Shown here piece by piece: positions 15,269 through 22,979 of a DNA stretch of 32,975 nucleotides. Source of the stretch: Candidatus Bipolaricaulota bacterium (GTDB lineage: Bacteria > Bipolaricaulota > Bipolaricaulia > UBA7950 > UBA9294); the NCBI GenBank assembly GCA_030606565.1, contig JAUWGE010000020.1:1-32975 (forward strand). Direction: 5' to 3'. How positions within the stretch are numbered: the stretch's first letter is position 1; every line of letters starts with the position of its first letter. The translations under genes were made by a program, and so were the position numbers. A model generated the notes under the pieces. It did no database searches. It was given only the letters and a program-made list of their open reading frames with translations, and was not told the DNA's origin.

Positions 15269-16189
15269 ATGATCATGCTTAGAAGAGTCCTGTGGTCGCT
15301 TGCTCTGTTGGTAGCTCTGGCCTTCTCTCTTGGTCTGATCGCCGACCAAGTCGGCTTACAGCAAGTTCGTGGAATACGGGCAAAGGACGGAGATACCATC
15401 GTCGTCGAGTTCCCCGATGGGGGCAGAGATGAGGTGCGCTATGCCTCGATCAACGCCCCGGGATTTGTACACAATGATTGCTTCAGTAAGCAGACTAAGG
15501 AGTATAATGAGGAGCTTACCAAGGGGAAGGATCTTTGGTTGGAGCTGGACCCGACCGATGATGGTTATCGAAGAGCTCAGGGCAGACTCCTAGCACATGT
15601 CTTTCTCAGCCCCGAGAGGACGCAAACGAGCAGCGTTGAGGTCCTTTTAGTTGCTGGAGGTTATGCGCGATTGGATGTGATAGATCCTAATGATACAGCA
15701 ATCAGGAATGGACAGGATTTCGATGTCCGGTATGCCGATTGGATCACTGCAGTTCAGACGGAAGCGGCCAAGACCCGGCGAGATTGGTGGGGAGAGTGCG
15801 ACGACTATGTGGATTCAGAGGTCATCATTACCGTGATCAAGCAATGGAGCGACGATGAGATAGTCTATATTGTAAACCGCGGGTCTGAATCCATCGATCT
15901 TGCTGCCGGTTGGAAGCTCAAGGATGCCTCTGGGAGCGAGAGAAATACACTTGATTTCAGCGACTATCTGATCGGCAAATGTCTCCTGCCTCCTGGAGGA
16001 CTGCTCCGAGTCCACTCCGGCTCCGTGGCCACGGGGAGAGGAGGAGAGCATACAGCCTGCGGAAAGCCAGAGATAGACTTCTACTGGACTGGTCACCCAA
16101 TCTGGGATCAGGATAAGGATGAAGCCCGGCTCTATCGGCTCGATGGCAGCTTAGCTCACTATTACTACTATCCTCTTGACTGGGATTAA
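15269..16189 (+). CDS. Exported or anchored staphylococcal-nuclease-like protein with lamin-tail domain
   Basis: The 306-residue protein has an N-terminal signal or anchor helix (about residues 6-24), a thermonuclease (SNase) fold at about residues 33-170, and a lamin-tail domain (LTD) at about residues 185-300 (EIVYIVNRGSESIDLAAGWKL, LPPGGLLRVHSG, HPIWDQDKDEARLYRLDGS). SNase landmarks are KDGDTIVV and AQGRLLAHV. The catalytic segment, which reads V-D-T-P-E in active enzymes, is I-N-A-P-G here (N62, A63, G65), so the metal ligand Asp, the Thr and the general-base Glu are all replaced, while both Arg (R57 and the one in QGRLL) remain. It is probably a binding rather than cleaving protein. ATG at 15269 has GGAG five bases upstream; ATG at 15275 is an alternative. 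Confidence 0.8.
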   Translation: MIMLRRVLWSLALLVALAFSLGLIADQVGLQQVRGIRAKDGDTIVVEFPDGGRDEVRYASINAPGFVHNDCFSKQTKEYNEELTKGKDLWLELDPTDDGYRRAQGRLLAHVFLSPERTQTSSVEVLLVAGGYARLDVIDPNDTAIRNGQDFDVRYADWITAVQTEAAKTRRDWWGECDDYVDSEVIITVIKQWSDDEIVYIVNRGSESIDLAAGWKLKDASGSERNTLDFSDYLIGKCLLPPGGLLRVHSGSVATGRGGEHTACGKPEIDFYWTGHPIWDQDKDEARLYRLDGSLAHYYYYPLDWD

Positions 16190-16547
16190 GGAATAGGCAA
16201 TGTAATTCCATAGTCCTTTATGGGTCTGATCTGTCAGGGCTCGCCGCTCGGTTTGCAGGGAGGCACTCCTATGGGGGCGAACTCCTGTGAGGCCTGGACT
16301 TGCAATGCAATATATCCTACAGCCGCTTAGAAGATAGCAAATGCCCCTTATTGGATTACTTCTGAACTCCGAGGGTTCTCGTTATGGGGAACACTGGTAC
16401 ACCTTACTGGACGAGCTTTAGACTCGATGAAGGGGAAACCGAGGGAGTGTTAGGGCAAGCGGGCGGTAGATCTGTCCCCTTCCTATCATTTGACTAACCT
16501 GAGAAGAGAACTACGGCATCTTTCGGCTGGATGGAAAGGAGTGAGGT
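16190..16547. other. 358-base gap, nothing recognised
   Basis: No reading frame with support, no strong hairpin and no RNA gene was seen between the SNase-like gene and the gene at 16548. Confidence 0.4.
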
Positions 16548-17327
16548 ATGTCCGCAGACGGTGACCCGAAACAACCATCCTGGAGGATACACATAGACGC
16601 GAAGCAGATCCGTGGACGCGAAGGAAGTGTGGGAGACGAAATTGTGGCCCAAATGGAGCGATTCGAGGAAGAGGTCCAGAAGTGGCATCCTCGACTCGAT
16701 CAAAGCAGTCTTGAGACTCTTGATCGCTACGTGTCTCTACTCACAGTTCTGAAGTTTTCGCTCCTGGGTGAACTTGAAGGGTTCACACTCAAGTGCGGTG
16801 ACCCCAGAGTGAGGCGAGTGCTGGATCTAGCGGTTTCCGGTATGTTACGGTCCCTTCGTGCTTCAAGACTGGTAATGGACAAAGGCTTCTATTCGGAAGC
16901 GCACGCTCTGATGCGTTTATGCACCGACTGGATGCTAGCTTCCCTTGCTGTAGAAGCCGATAAGAAGCTTGCGTTCTTGGTGGAAAAGCTTGGCCTGAGA
17001 GACGGTAAGGTAAAGAGCCACGCCCTCTCGGCGATCTTCAGCAATCCTGAGCTGAAGGCTTTGCACGACAAGGTGATGAAGACATTTGGTCACCTTTCCG
17101 AGCGAGCGCACGTAACCAAGACAGCAATTGCCCTTTCAACGTTCTCTAATGCTTCTGGGGTTCAACATACGAGCGTCGGCGGGATCGCTAGCGAGGAGAA
17201 TTGGCTCAAGGACACCAAGGCTCTTGCTGCACTGGCATCCAACTGTACCCTCGTCATGACAAGGCACTTCTCCACCGTGGCGGGGGACTGGGCGAGGGTA
17301 CTCAACGAGACGCGGGAACGAGCCTAG
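16548..17327 (+). CDS. Helical protein of unknown function
   Basis: The 259-residue protein was not assigned to a family. There is no signal peptide or membrane helix. It is predominantly alpha-helical with an N-terminal acidic/basic stretch (EIVAQMERFEEEVQKW), a central region RVLDLAVSGMLRSLRASRLVMDKGFYSEAHALMRLCTDWMLASL (written here in parts: RSLRASRLVMDKGFYSEA and HALMRLCTDWMLASL), and a later FGHLSERAHVTK. A run of helices ending in a 'hxxLSxxxH' segment recalls bacterial helical proteins related to DUF5677/AbiV-like groups, but that is only an impression. ATG at 16548-16550 is preceded by GGAAAGGAG within 8 bases. It is convergent with the helicase gene and has no operon partner. Confidence 0.6.
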   Translation: MSADGDPKQPSWRIHIDAKQIRGREGSVGDEIVAQMERFEEEVQKWHPRLDQSSLETLDRYVSLLTVLKFSLLGELEGFTLKCGDPRVRRVLDLAVSGMLRSLRASRLVMDKGFYSEAHALMRLCTDWMLASLAVEADKKLAFLVEKLGLRDGKVKSHALSAIFSNPELKALHDKVMKTFGHLSERAHVTKTAIALSTFSNASGVQHTSVGGIASEENWLKDTKALAALASNCTLVMTRHFSTVAGDWARVLNETRERA

Positions 17328-17550
17328 GACGGTCATCTGGAGAAGGCTCGGGGTCAGGTCGTGCAATCCGACACTAGGATCTGTTTGGATTCGCTAACTC
17401 AAGGCATCCGGATAAGGGCTGCAAGCCCCGAAGAAGGCGAATACGCCTGCATTCACCGTAGCTAGAACTTTCAGGAGACGGTTCTCGGTGCGGCTGCGCT
17501 GTGTGCCCTGACAGGCCTTGAACTCTACGCAGGTACAAGATCTGCTCGCT

Positions 17551-20493
17551 TCAATCCGAACGCTTCGCTGGACAGATCGAACGGTAGGGGCAGTAGGTGC
17601 AGGCAAGGTAGGTGGGATCAGCAGGGAATCGGTTCGCGCGGATCCCGGTTGCGGCAGACTCGATGTCCGAAAGCGCTTTTCGAACCGTCTTTTCGCTCGG
17701 CTCATAGCATCCGATGATTACCTGCGGAGTTAGGAAGCGCAGCTCAAGGCGCACCGGGAGGTTCCCAAACAGACGCTCGTAGGCGAGGGCGTAGATCGCT
17801 AGCTGGCGGCTCTCCTTAGTCCGTTTGATAGCCTGTTTTTCATCGGTCACCGTGGAGGTCTTGTAGTCGATGATCACTCCGTCACCGTCGACCACATCGA
17901 TGCGGTCGAAGATACCAACGACCCTTATGCCGCCCTCGTTGAAGGAGAAGTGCCGCTCGACATAGGTGGGAATAACCCCATCTTCACTCGCGTGAGCGTA
18001 AAAGTACTCCAATGCTTTCAATCCCTCTTGGAAGCGGAGTTCCTCGTGGTGACGTGTGAGGAACCCTTCAGTATGCCAGGTCTTGCGGAAGATCTCCTTT
18101 AAATCAGTAACCGCCGTCTTTCTCCCCGCGACACGATTCATGTTGTAGAGCTTGATCGCTTGGTGGATTGCGTACCCGTAAATCACGGCGTGGTGCTGAC
18201 GGATGGGGACCTTGAGGACATGGATGTATCGGTACTTCATCGGGCAGGTGAGATAATCATCGATCTTCTGGTGGCTCAGTTCGAGAACGGCCTTTCCCCG
18301 TGGCAGGAGAACCAGCTCTTCCTCGATCGGCGTGGCAGGTGCCGGCTTTGCCTTTCCGTGACGGGTGATCGTTGCCAGTGGTGACCCTTTAAGGACCTTG
18401 ATCTGGGCGGGCGGAAGATCGAGCGCCTCCGAAACGAACAGGCTCGGCTTGCGCGGTCGCTTGCCCCCGTAGTCCTGAGCGCTCGTGAGATACAGGTCTT
18501 CCTTGGCGCGGGTCATTCCCACATAGAACAAGCGGCGCTCCTCCTGGAGGTGAAAGTCGGAGGTGGTAAGGAGATCCTTTACTATCTCATCGGGCAGCGG
18601 AATCGGATCACGGCGGTGTACCGAGGGAAACCGTCCCGCGACCAGGCCAACGAGGAAGACGATGGGAAATTCCAATCCCTTTGCCTGATGAATAGTTAGA
18701 ACATTCACCGCATCCTCGTCCCAGTCGGCCTCTCCCATTGGGGGGTTATCCCCGGCCTCGATTAACGCATCGAGGTAGTCGATGAACCAGGGGACGCGGT
18801 CGTATCTGCAGACCTGCGAGAAGCGCTCGATGATCGAGAAGAGCTTGGCCAGGTTCTGTGCCCGTAGCGCATCAACGGCCTTATCGGAGTTGGAAAGCTT
18901 CTCAATGGTTCCGGTTCGGCTGGTCAGATACTCGTAGAGGACCTCTCCTGTCCGCTCCTTCGTCGAAAGTGGAAGCATGGCAGTGAGGTCATCGAGGAGC
19001 TTCGTCATCGCTATCCTCCCTTCCGCTGACAGGGAGAGAAAGTCGGCACTCTTTTTCGCGATACGAAACACCTCGAATAGGCTCTTGTTGCGGCGCTTGG
19101 CGAAGCTTGTGGCCAGCGCAAGGTCCTGTGCATTGACCTGATATTGCGGTGAACTTGCCAGGTAGTGGAAGGAGAGATTGTCGCGCGGGTCGGTGAGAAC
19201 ACGGAGGAATGAAATGACAGTCTTGATCTCCTCGCGGTCGTAGAGACCACGGCTTCCGGAGAAATGCCACGGAAGGTGAAGTAGGTTCAGGGAGTGTAAG
19301 AATGGGTCTGCCTGGGCATTGCTGCGAACGAGGATAGCAAAGTCGCGGTATGCTCGCCCTTCTTCTTTGACCCGCCTTGTGATCTCCTCGGCTACGAAGT
19401 CACACTCCTCGCCTAGAGTCTCGAAGTGGTGTTGACGGATCGGCGTCCCTTCCCCGTTCACCGCGTGCAGCCGCTTTATGACCCCGGCACGCTCTTCCAA
19501 GCGGTCGGGGTTGTTAGACTGGATCAACCTGTAGGAGGCATCAAGTATTTCTTGTGTGGAGCGGTAGTTCTCCACAAGGACGATGCGCTTTGCATCTGGG
19601 TACTCTTTCTCAAAGTTAAGGATGTTGCTGATTGCAGCGCCGCGAAACTTGTAGATCGATTGGTCGTCGTCGCCACACACCGTGAGGTTTCGGTGCCCGG
19701 CGAGAAGTTTTAGGAGCTCGAATTGGGCGTAGTTGGTGTCCTGAAACTCGTCGACTAAGATGTAATGAAACTGTTCTTGGTAGCGCTTAAGGACGAGTGG
19801 ATGCTCGCGCAGGAGCTTGAGCGCCAGGGCGATCAGGTCACCGAAGTCGACAAACCCGTGCTCGGCCAACTGCTGTTGGTAGGCCTCGTAAGTCTTACAA
19901 AGCTCAACTTGCTCTGTCAGTTCCTCCTTGAGAAGGCGTCCATCCTCTGTGTCATCTGGTTCTTCGGCCAATCGGGTGGCGAGGCCTTCAGTGTAGGTGA
20001 GATACTCCTGCGGGGTGATGTCCTCATCCTTGGCCCGGCTAAGAAGAGTGAGGATCGCACGCAGGTGCTTAACCGGATTTCCCAGCGGCCGGAAGTGGTC
20101 GAGCGGTAATTCGAATAGGTGTTCCTTTAGGAAGATCACCTGCTCGGCCTCGGTGAGGATGCGGTAATCGGGTGCAAGTCCGAGGAGGACCGCGTTCTCA
20201 CGCAAGAGGCGATCGCAGAACGAGTGAAAGGTCCCGATTCGGGCTTCGATATAGCCGTAAGGGACGAGGAGGTCGACCCGCTCCTCCATCTCCGCGGCAG
20301 CACGCTCGGTGAAGGTGAGGGCGAGGATCTCCGCAGGTTTTGCCTTTTTCTGCGCGATCAGCCAGGCGATCCGGCGAGTGATTACAGTCGTTTTCCCGGT
20401 ACCCACCCCGGCGATCACCAGCAGTGGCCCCTCCCCAAAGGTGACGGCGGCCCGCTGCTCCTCGTTTAGGTCGGAAAGTAGGTTCTCGCTCAT
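17551..20493 (-). CDS. UvrD/PcrA-type helicase fused to a Cas4/RecB-like nuclease domain
   Basis: The 980-residue protein is an SF1A 3'-5' DNA helicase with a C-terminal nuclease. Helicase motifs: Walker A AGVGTGKT at residues 28-35, LTFTERAAAEM, FHSFCDRLL, Walker B LVDEFQDTN near 245, CGDDDQSIYKFRGA, ENYRSTQEIL, TIHQAKGLEFPIVF (motif V) and RLFYVGMTRAKEDLYL (motif VI). The C-terminal PD-(D/E)XK domain has GIFDRIDVVDGDGVIIDYKT near residue 868 (D...D-Y-K). A 4Fe-4S site is likely from Cys near 750 (TCPMKYRY) plus C965, C968 and C974 (CTYCPYRSIC), as in Cas4/AddB nucleases. The expected role is DNA end processing or repair. Start ATG at 20491-20493. Its promoter and first 31 codons are duplicated at 22602-22730. 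Confidence 0.92.
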   Translation of the reverse strand: MSENLLSDLNEEQRAAVTFGEGPLLVIAGVGTGKTTVITRRIAWLIAQKKAKPAEILALTFTERAAAEMEERVDLLVPYGYIEARIGTFHSFCDRLLRENAVLLGLAPDYRILTEAEQVIFLKEHLFELPLDHFRPLGNPVKHLRAILTLLSRAKDEDITPQEYLTYTEGLATRLAEEPDDTEDGRLLKEELTEQVELCKTYEAYQQQLAEHGFVDFGDLIALALKLLREHPLVLKRYQEQFHYILVDEFQDTNYAQFELLKLLAGHRNLTVCGDDDQSIYKFRGAAISNILNFEKEYPDAKRIVLVENYRSTQEILDASYRLIQSNNPDRLEERAGVIKRLHAVNGEGTPIRQHHFETLGEECDFVAEEITRRVKEEGRAYRDFAILVRSNAQADPFLHSLNLLHLPWHFSGSRGLYDREEIKTVISFLRVLTDPRDNLSFHYLASSPQYQVNAQDLALATSFAKRRNKSLFEVFRIAKKSADFLSLSAEGRIAMTKLLDDLTAMLPLSTKERTGEVLYEYLTSRTGTIEKLSNSDKAVDALRAQNLAKLFSIIERFSQVCRYDRVPWFIDYLDALIEAGDNPPMGEADWDEDAVNVLTIHQAKGLEFPIVFLVGLVAGRFPSVHRRDPIPLPDEIVKDLLTTSDFHLQEERRLFYVGMTRAKEDLYLTSAQDYGGKRPRKPSLFVSEALDLPPAQIKVLKGSPLATITRHGKAKPAPATPIEEELVLLPRGKAVLELSHQKIDDYLTCPMKYRYIHVLKVPIRQHHAVIYGYAIHQAIKLYNMNRVAGRKTAVTDLKEIFRKTWHTEGFLTRHHEELRFQEGLKALEYFYAHASEDGVIPTYVERHFSFNEGGIRVVGIFDRIDVVDGDGVIIDYKTSTVTDEKQAIKRTKESRQLAIYALAYERLFGNLPVRLELRFLTPQVIIGCYEPSEKTVRKALSDIESAATGIRANRFPADPTYLACTYCPYRSICPAKRSD

Positions 20494-20530
20494 CTTACGT
20501 AGAGTATAAATGGAGCATTTCCAAGGAGCA
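20402..20530. repeat. Direct repeat, copy A: 5' end and promoter of the helicase gene
   Basis: This block matches 22602-22730 without gaps at an exact spacing of 2,200 bases. By hand count there are about 16 mismatches in 129 positions, but only 3 in the 92 coding positions. Copy A is part of the intact helicase gene. Confidence 0.85.
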
Positions 20531-20531
20531 A
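20503..20531 (-). promoter_or_regulatory. Predicted promoter of the helicase-nuclease gene
   Basis: On the - strand TTGCTC (20526-20531), a 17-base spacer, then TATACT (20503-20508), about 10 bases before the ATG. The element is preserved in the second copy as TTGTCC-17-TATACT (22726-22731, 22703-22708). Confidence 0.5.
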
Positions 20532-20710
20532 TCGGTCTTGTGTCTTGGCCCCTTTAGCCTCGATGATCAATGAGAATCGTTGCAAGTATGCGTCAATCAA
20601 GAGGTGCGCTTGCCAGAACAGGTGCTTGACTTAGCGTCTAGAGTGGTGCAAGGTTTTCACCGTATGCTCTTCAGTGTTGGGCATAGAACGGAAGTGAGAA
20701 GATCATTGCT

Positions 20711-21007
20711 ATGGGAAAAGTGCGCCGCGACGAACCGATTGAGATTTGGCTCACGCTAGCGGAACGTGAACTGATTCTGAATCACACTCTCGCGGATGAT
20801 GACCTTGTCGCTCGCGTCCGTGACGCGAAACAGATTGCACACAGCAAGATCGTGGTCAAGTACACGCCGGATGAGCTCAACGAACTCCTTGAGTTCATCG
20901 CGGCGGAGGCGAACTACGCTGAAGACCGAGGTCTCGAACGCCGTCTAGATAATCTCTACGATCGGTTAGAAGGCATTGAGGGAACCCTCATTGTTCTCGA
21001 TGATTGA
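20711..21007 (+). CDS. Small protein of unknown function
   Basis: The 98-residue protein was not recognised. It is soluble, charged and helical; it opens MGKVRRDEPIEIWLTLAERELILNH and contains YTPDELNELLEFIAAEANYAEDRGLERRLDNLYDRLEGIEG (two helices: PDELNELLEFIAAEAN and LERRLDNLYDRLEGI). There is only a weak ribosome-binding candidate (GAGAAG) before the ATG at 20711. The gene is the first of two closely spaced + genes in the islet between the helicase-gene repeats, 78 bases ahead of the pRiA4b ORF-3-like gene, and may be co-transcribed with it. It could be a small partner of that protein, which is inference from position only. Confidence 0.6.
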   Translation: MGKVRRDEPIEIWLTLAERELILNHTLADDDLVARVRDAKQIAHSKIVVKYTPDELNELLEFIAAEANYAEDRGLERRLDNLYDRLEGIEGTLIVLDD

Positions 21008-21085
21008 TAACAATGGGGAGGCGAGCGCCCACCGTCTGCAATAAATGCCGTATGCAAGTGTTCGGCAGAGGAGGAAACGTGTGAC

Positions 21086-21682
21086 ATGAGTACAAGGGAT
21101 GTTGTTTTTCAATTCAAGATTGAACTCCTGGGAGTGGAGCCCCCGATTTGGCGACGCATTCAAGTGCCAGGTGACTACACGTTTTGGGATCTACATGTCG
21201 CAATCCAAGATGCAATGGGCTGGCTCGATTATCATCTACATGCGTTTCGTATTGTCGGGTCGAGCGTTGCTATCGGAATCCCCGATATCGAAGGAGATGA
21301 TCCGCCTGACTTCAGGCCGGGGTGGGAAGTTGGGATTCGGGATTTCTTCTCGCACACATGTCCCCTAGCCATCTACGAATACGATTTCGGGGATTCGTGG
21401 CTTCATGAGGTTCGCCTTGAGGGCGTTTATGACGTCGAGAAGGGGGTTGTCTACCCCCGTTGCCTGGACGGTGCTCGTCGATGCCCTCCGGAGGATTGTG
21501 GAGGCACTTACGGCTACGGAGATTTCCTTAGAGCCATTCGGGATCCTACCGATCCCGAGCATGATTCTCTGCTGGAGTGGATAGGCGGCTCGTTTGACCC
21601 AGAAGAGTTTGATCCCAGCAAGGTCCATTTTGACGATCCAGCGAAGCGGTGGCAGATCGCGTTTCAGAATAGAAACGGGTAA
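21086..21682 (+). CDS. Plasmid pRiA4b ORF-3-like family protein
   Basis: The 198-residue protein matches the family first named from plasmid pRiA4b ORF-3, whose molecular role is not established. Recognisable features are the opening FQFKIELLGVEPPIWRRIQV, then FWDLHVAIQDAMGWLDYHLHAF, the mid segment IYEYDFGDSWLHEVRLE, and the Cys/Gly-rich CLDGARRCPPEDCGGTYGY, which with its clustered Cys may bind a metal. Members are frequent on plasmids and in accessory regions, in line with its place in an islet flanked by direct repeats. ATG at 21086 is preceded by GAGGAGGAA about 9 bases away. It follows the unknown gene at 20711-21007 on the same strand. Confidence 0.88.
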   Translation: MSTRDVVFQFKIELLGVEPPIWRRIQVPGDYTFWDLHVAIQDAMGWLDYHLHAFRIVGSSVAIGIPDIEGDDPPDFRPGWEVGIRDFFSHTCPLAIYEYDFGDSWLHEVRLEGVYDVEKGVVYPRCLDGARRCPPEDCGGTYGYGDFLRAIRDPTDPEHDSLLEWIGGSFDPEEFDPSKVHFDDPAKRWQIAFQNRNG

Positions 21683-21769
21683 GCTGACGAATTAGCGATC
21701 CCCCCGGGAGTTGCAATACGCGTCCCACAAACTCACTAGGCGCAGGCGAAACGCTCTCCAGTCAAGCTG

Positions 21770-22027
21770 CTAGCTCCCCAAGTACTTCTTCTGGAGTTCG
21801 CGGGCTTTTTCGACGCCGTCCTCGGTGATGTGAACCGACTTCGCCCGACGGTTTGTCGCAAGGTACTCTTGCTGCGTCAGGGCATCCAGGATCTCAAACC
21901 GGAAGGTCTTCCATGCCCGCCGCACCGTTAGCGCCCCGCGTATCAGCTCTTCCTCCCACGATGTGAGGTAAAGCAGGAGTAAGGTCAGCTCCTCCACAGC
22001 CTGTTCGTGTTCGATGCTTTCAGTCAT
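21770..22027 (-). CDS. DUF6429-like small protein
   Basis: An 85-residue protein (89 if the ATG at 22037-22039 is used) with a helical, acidic N-terminus (EQAVEELTLLLLYLTSWEEE), a central basic helix (RRAWKTFRFEILDALTQQEYL) and a winged-helix-like tail (NRRAKSVHITEDGVEKARELQKKYL). This layout fits the short DUF6429 family as I recall it, and the tail resembles the wing of small DNA-binding proteins in which 'K-S-V-x-L-T-E-x-G' follows a recognition helix. Function is unknown. ATG at 22025-22027 is preferred because GGGTGGT precedes it; the longer form has no such site. It is the only - strand complete gene in the islet 20530-22600. Confidence 0.7.
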   Translation of the reverse strand: MTESIEHEQAVEELTLLLLYLTSWEEELIRGALTVRRAWKTFRFEILDALTQQEYLATNRRAKSVHITEDGVEKARELQKKYLGS

Positions 22028-22222
22028 ACGACCACCCATTCATGGAGATGATAACACGCGTTGGACTCATTCGACGAATTGCTGAGCATGACTAGATGCT
22101 CGTGTTGGATTGCAGGACGTGCTTTAAAGCGGCGCAATACGCATTTCATTTAGAGTAATCAAACACCAAGAATGAAGATTTGACCCCGGTTTCTTCGGTA
22201 AGCAGTTACGGATAACCGGTGT

Positions 22223-22251
22223 TTGGCAAAACCGCGGATTCATGTTATAAA
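22223..22251 (+). promoter_or_regulatory. Strong predicted promoter of the DUF4234-like gene
   Basis: TTGGCA (22223-22228), a 17-base spacer ending in TGT (extended -10), and TATAAA (22246-22251). The transcript would begin near 22258, leaving a leader of about 36 bases before ATG 22294. Confidence 0.65.
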
Positions 22252-22293
22252 AGAACAACACGGTTGCTTCACAAGAGAAAGGAGGAATTAATC

Positions 22294-22593
22294 ATGCAGA
22301 AGAGATCGCCTGCAGCAGTCTTACTTCTCCCGTTTGTGACTTTTGGCTTCTACAGTCTATACTGGATGGTGCGGACAAAGACGGAGATGAATAGCTGCGG
22401 CGCGGAGATACCAACCGCGTGGCTGCTGCTGATACCTTTCGTGAGCTTTTGGTGGGCGTGGAAGTTCGGTGAGGGAGTAGAGAGAGTGACGCACGAACGC
22501 ATGAGTACAGGAGTCGCGTTCCTGTTGCTCTGCTTACTCGGCAATATCGGCGCGATGATTATTCAGAGCGAGCTGAACAAGGTGGCTACGTAG
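22294..22593 (+). CDS. DUF4234-like small membrane protein
   Basis: The 99-residue protein has three hydrophobic segments: LLLPFVTFGFYSLYWMV (about residues 8-24), AWLLLIPFVSFWWAWKFG (about 43-60) and VAFLLLCLLGNIGAMIIQ (about 75-92). The pattern 'F-V-T-F-G-x-Y-x-x-Y-W' followed by a helix, 'W-L-L-L-I-P' and an end 'x-N-K' fits the DUF4234 family of unknown function. ATG at 22294 has AAAGGAGG eight to nine bases upstream; an in-frame ATG at 22219 lies upstream of the -35 element and is rejected. The stop codon overlaps, on the other strand, the end of the truncated helicase fragment, so the islet's right junction lies just after this gene. Confidence 0.8.
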   Translation: MQKRSPAAVLLLPFVTFGFYSLYWMVRTKTEMNSCGAEIPTAWLLLIPFVSFWWAWKFGEGVERVTHERMSTGVAFLLLCLLGNIGAMIIQSELNKVAT

Positions 22594-22693
22594 TGAAGCT
22601 CCCCACCCCGGCGATCACCAGCAGTGGCCCCTCCCCAAAGGTGACGGCGGCGCGCTGCTGCTCGTTTAGGTCGGAAAGTAGATTCTCGCTCAT
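22586..22693 (-). pseudogene. Truncated copy of the helicase-nuclease gene start
   Basis: A 35-codon frame begins MSENLLSDLNEQQRAA and follows the helicase N-terminus to VIAGVG, then diverges to SFTT and a stop exactly where the Walker A Gly-Lys-Thr should come. It differs from the intact gene by one residue (Q for E12) over the first 31. A helicase-type promoter (TTGTCC-17-TATACT) is retained upstream. The fragment cannot encode a helicase and is a relic of a duplication or insertion event. Its promoter would drive transcription antisense to the DUF4234-like gene. Confidence 0.85.
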
Positions 22694-22730
22694 TCTGGGT
22701 AGAGTATAAGAGCGCTGTTTCCAAGGGACA
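22602..22730. repeat. Direct repeat, copy B: truncated helicase 5' end and promoter
   Basis: Matches 20402-20530 base for base at an offset of 2,200, with the promoter part more diverged than the coding part. It marks the right edge of a four-gene islet. Confidence 0.85.
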
Positions 22731-22979
22731 ATGTGGTTTCTGTGCTGGAGAGCTCCGGGGCGAATCAGGGCAGCGCGTACAGGCCCCCCTTTTTAGGTGA
22801 ATTACGTGTTATGTCCTGGAAGCTCCCTCAGCCTGTCGGCAACACGCGTGGCCATGAGATCGATGTGGGAATGGCCTGTCGAGTAATTGTTGCCAACTCT
22901 CGTTTATCACCGCTCGTGCCGAATCGTTCTCCTTGTAGATGTCAAGAATGAAGATCAGGCCCCACGCAGCTTTATGCGC
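22694..22979. other. Gap between islet and defence-type island
   Basis: Apart from the helicase-promoter copy at its left end (to about 22730), nothing supported is seen here. The frames present lack ribosome-binding sites and family features. Confidence 0.4.
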
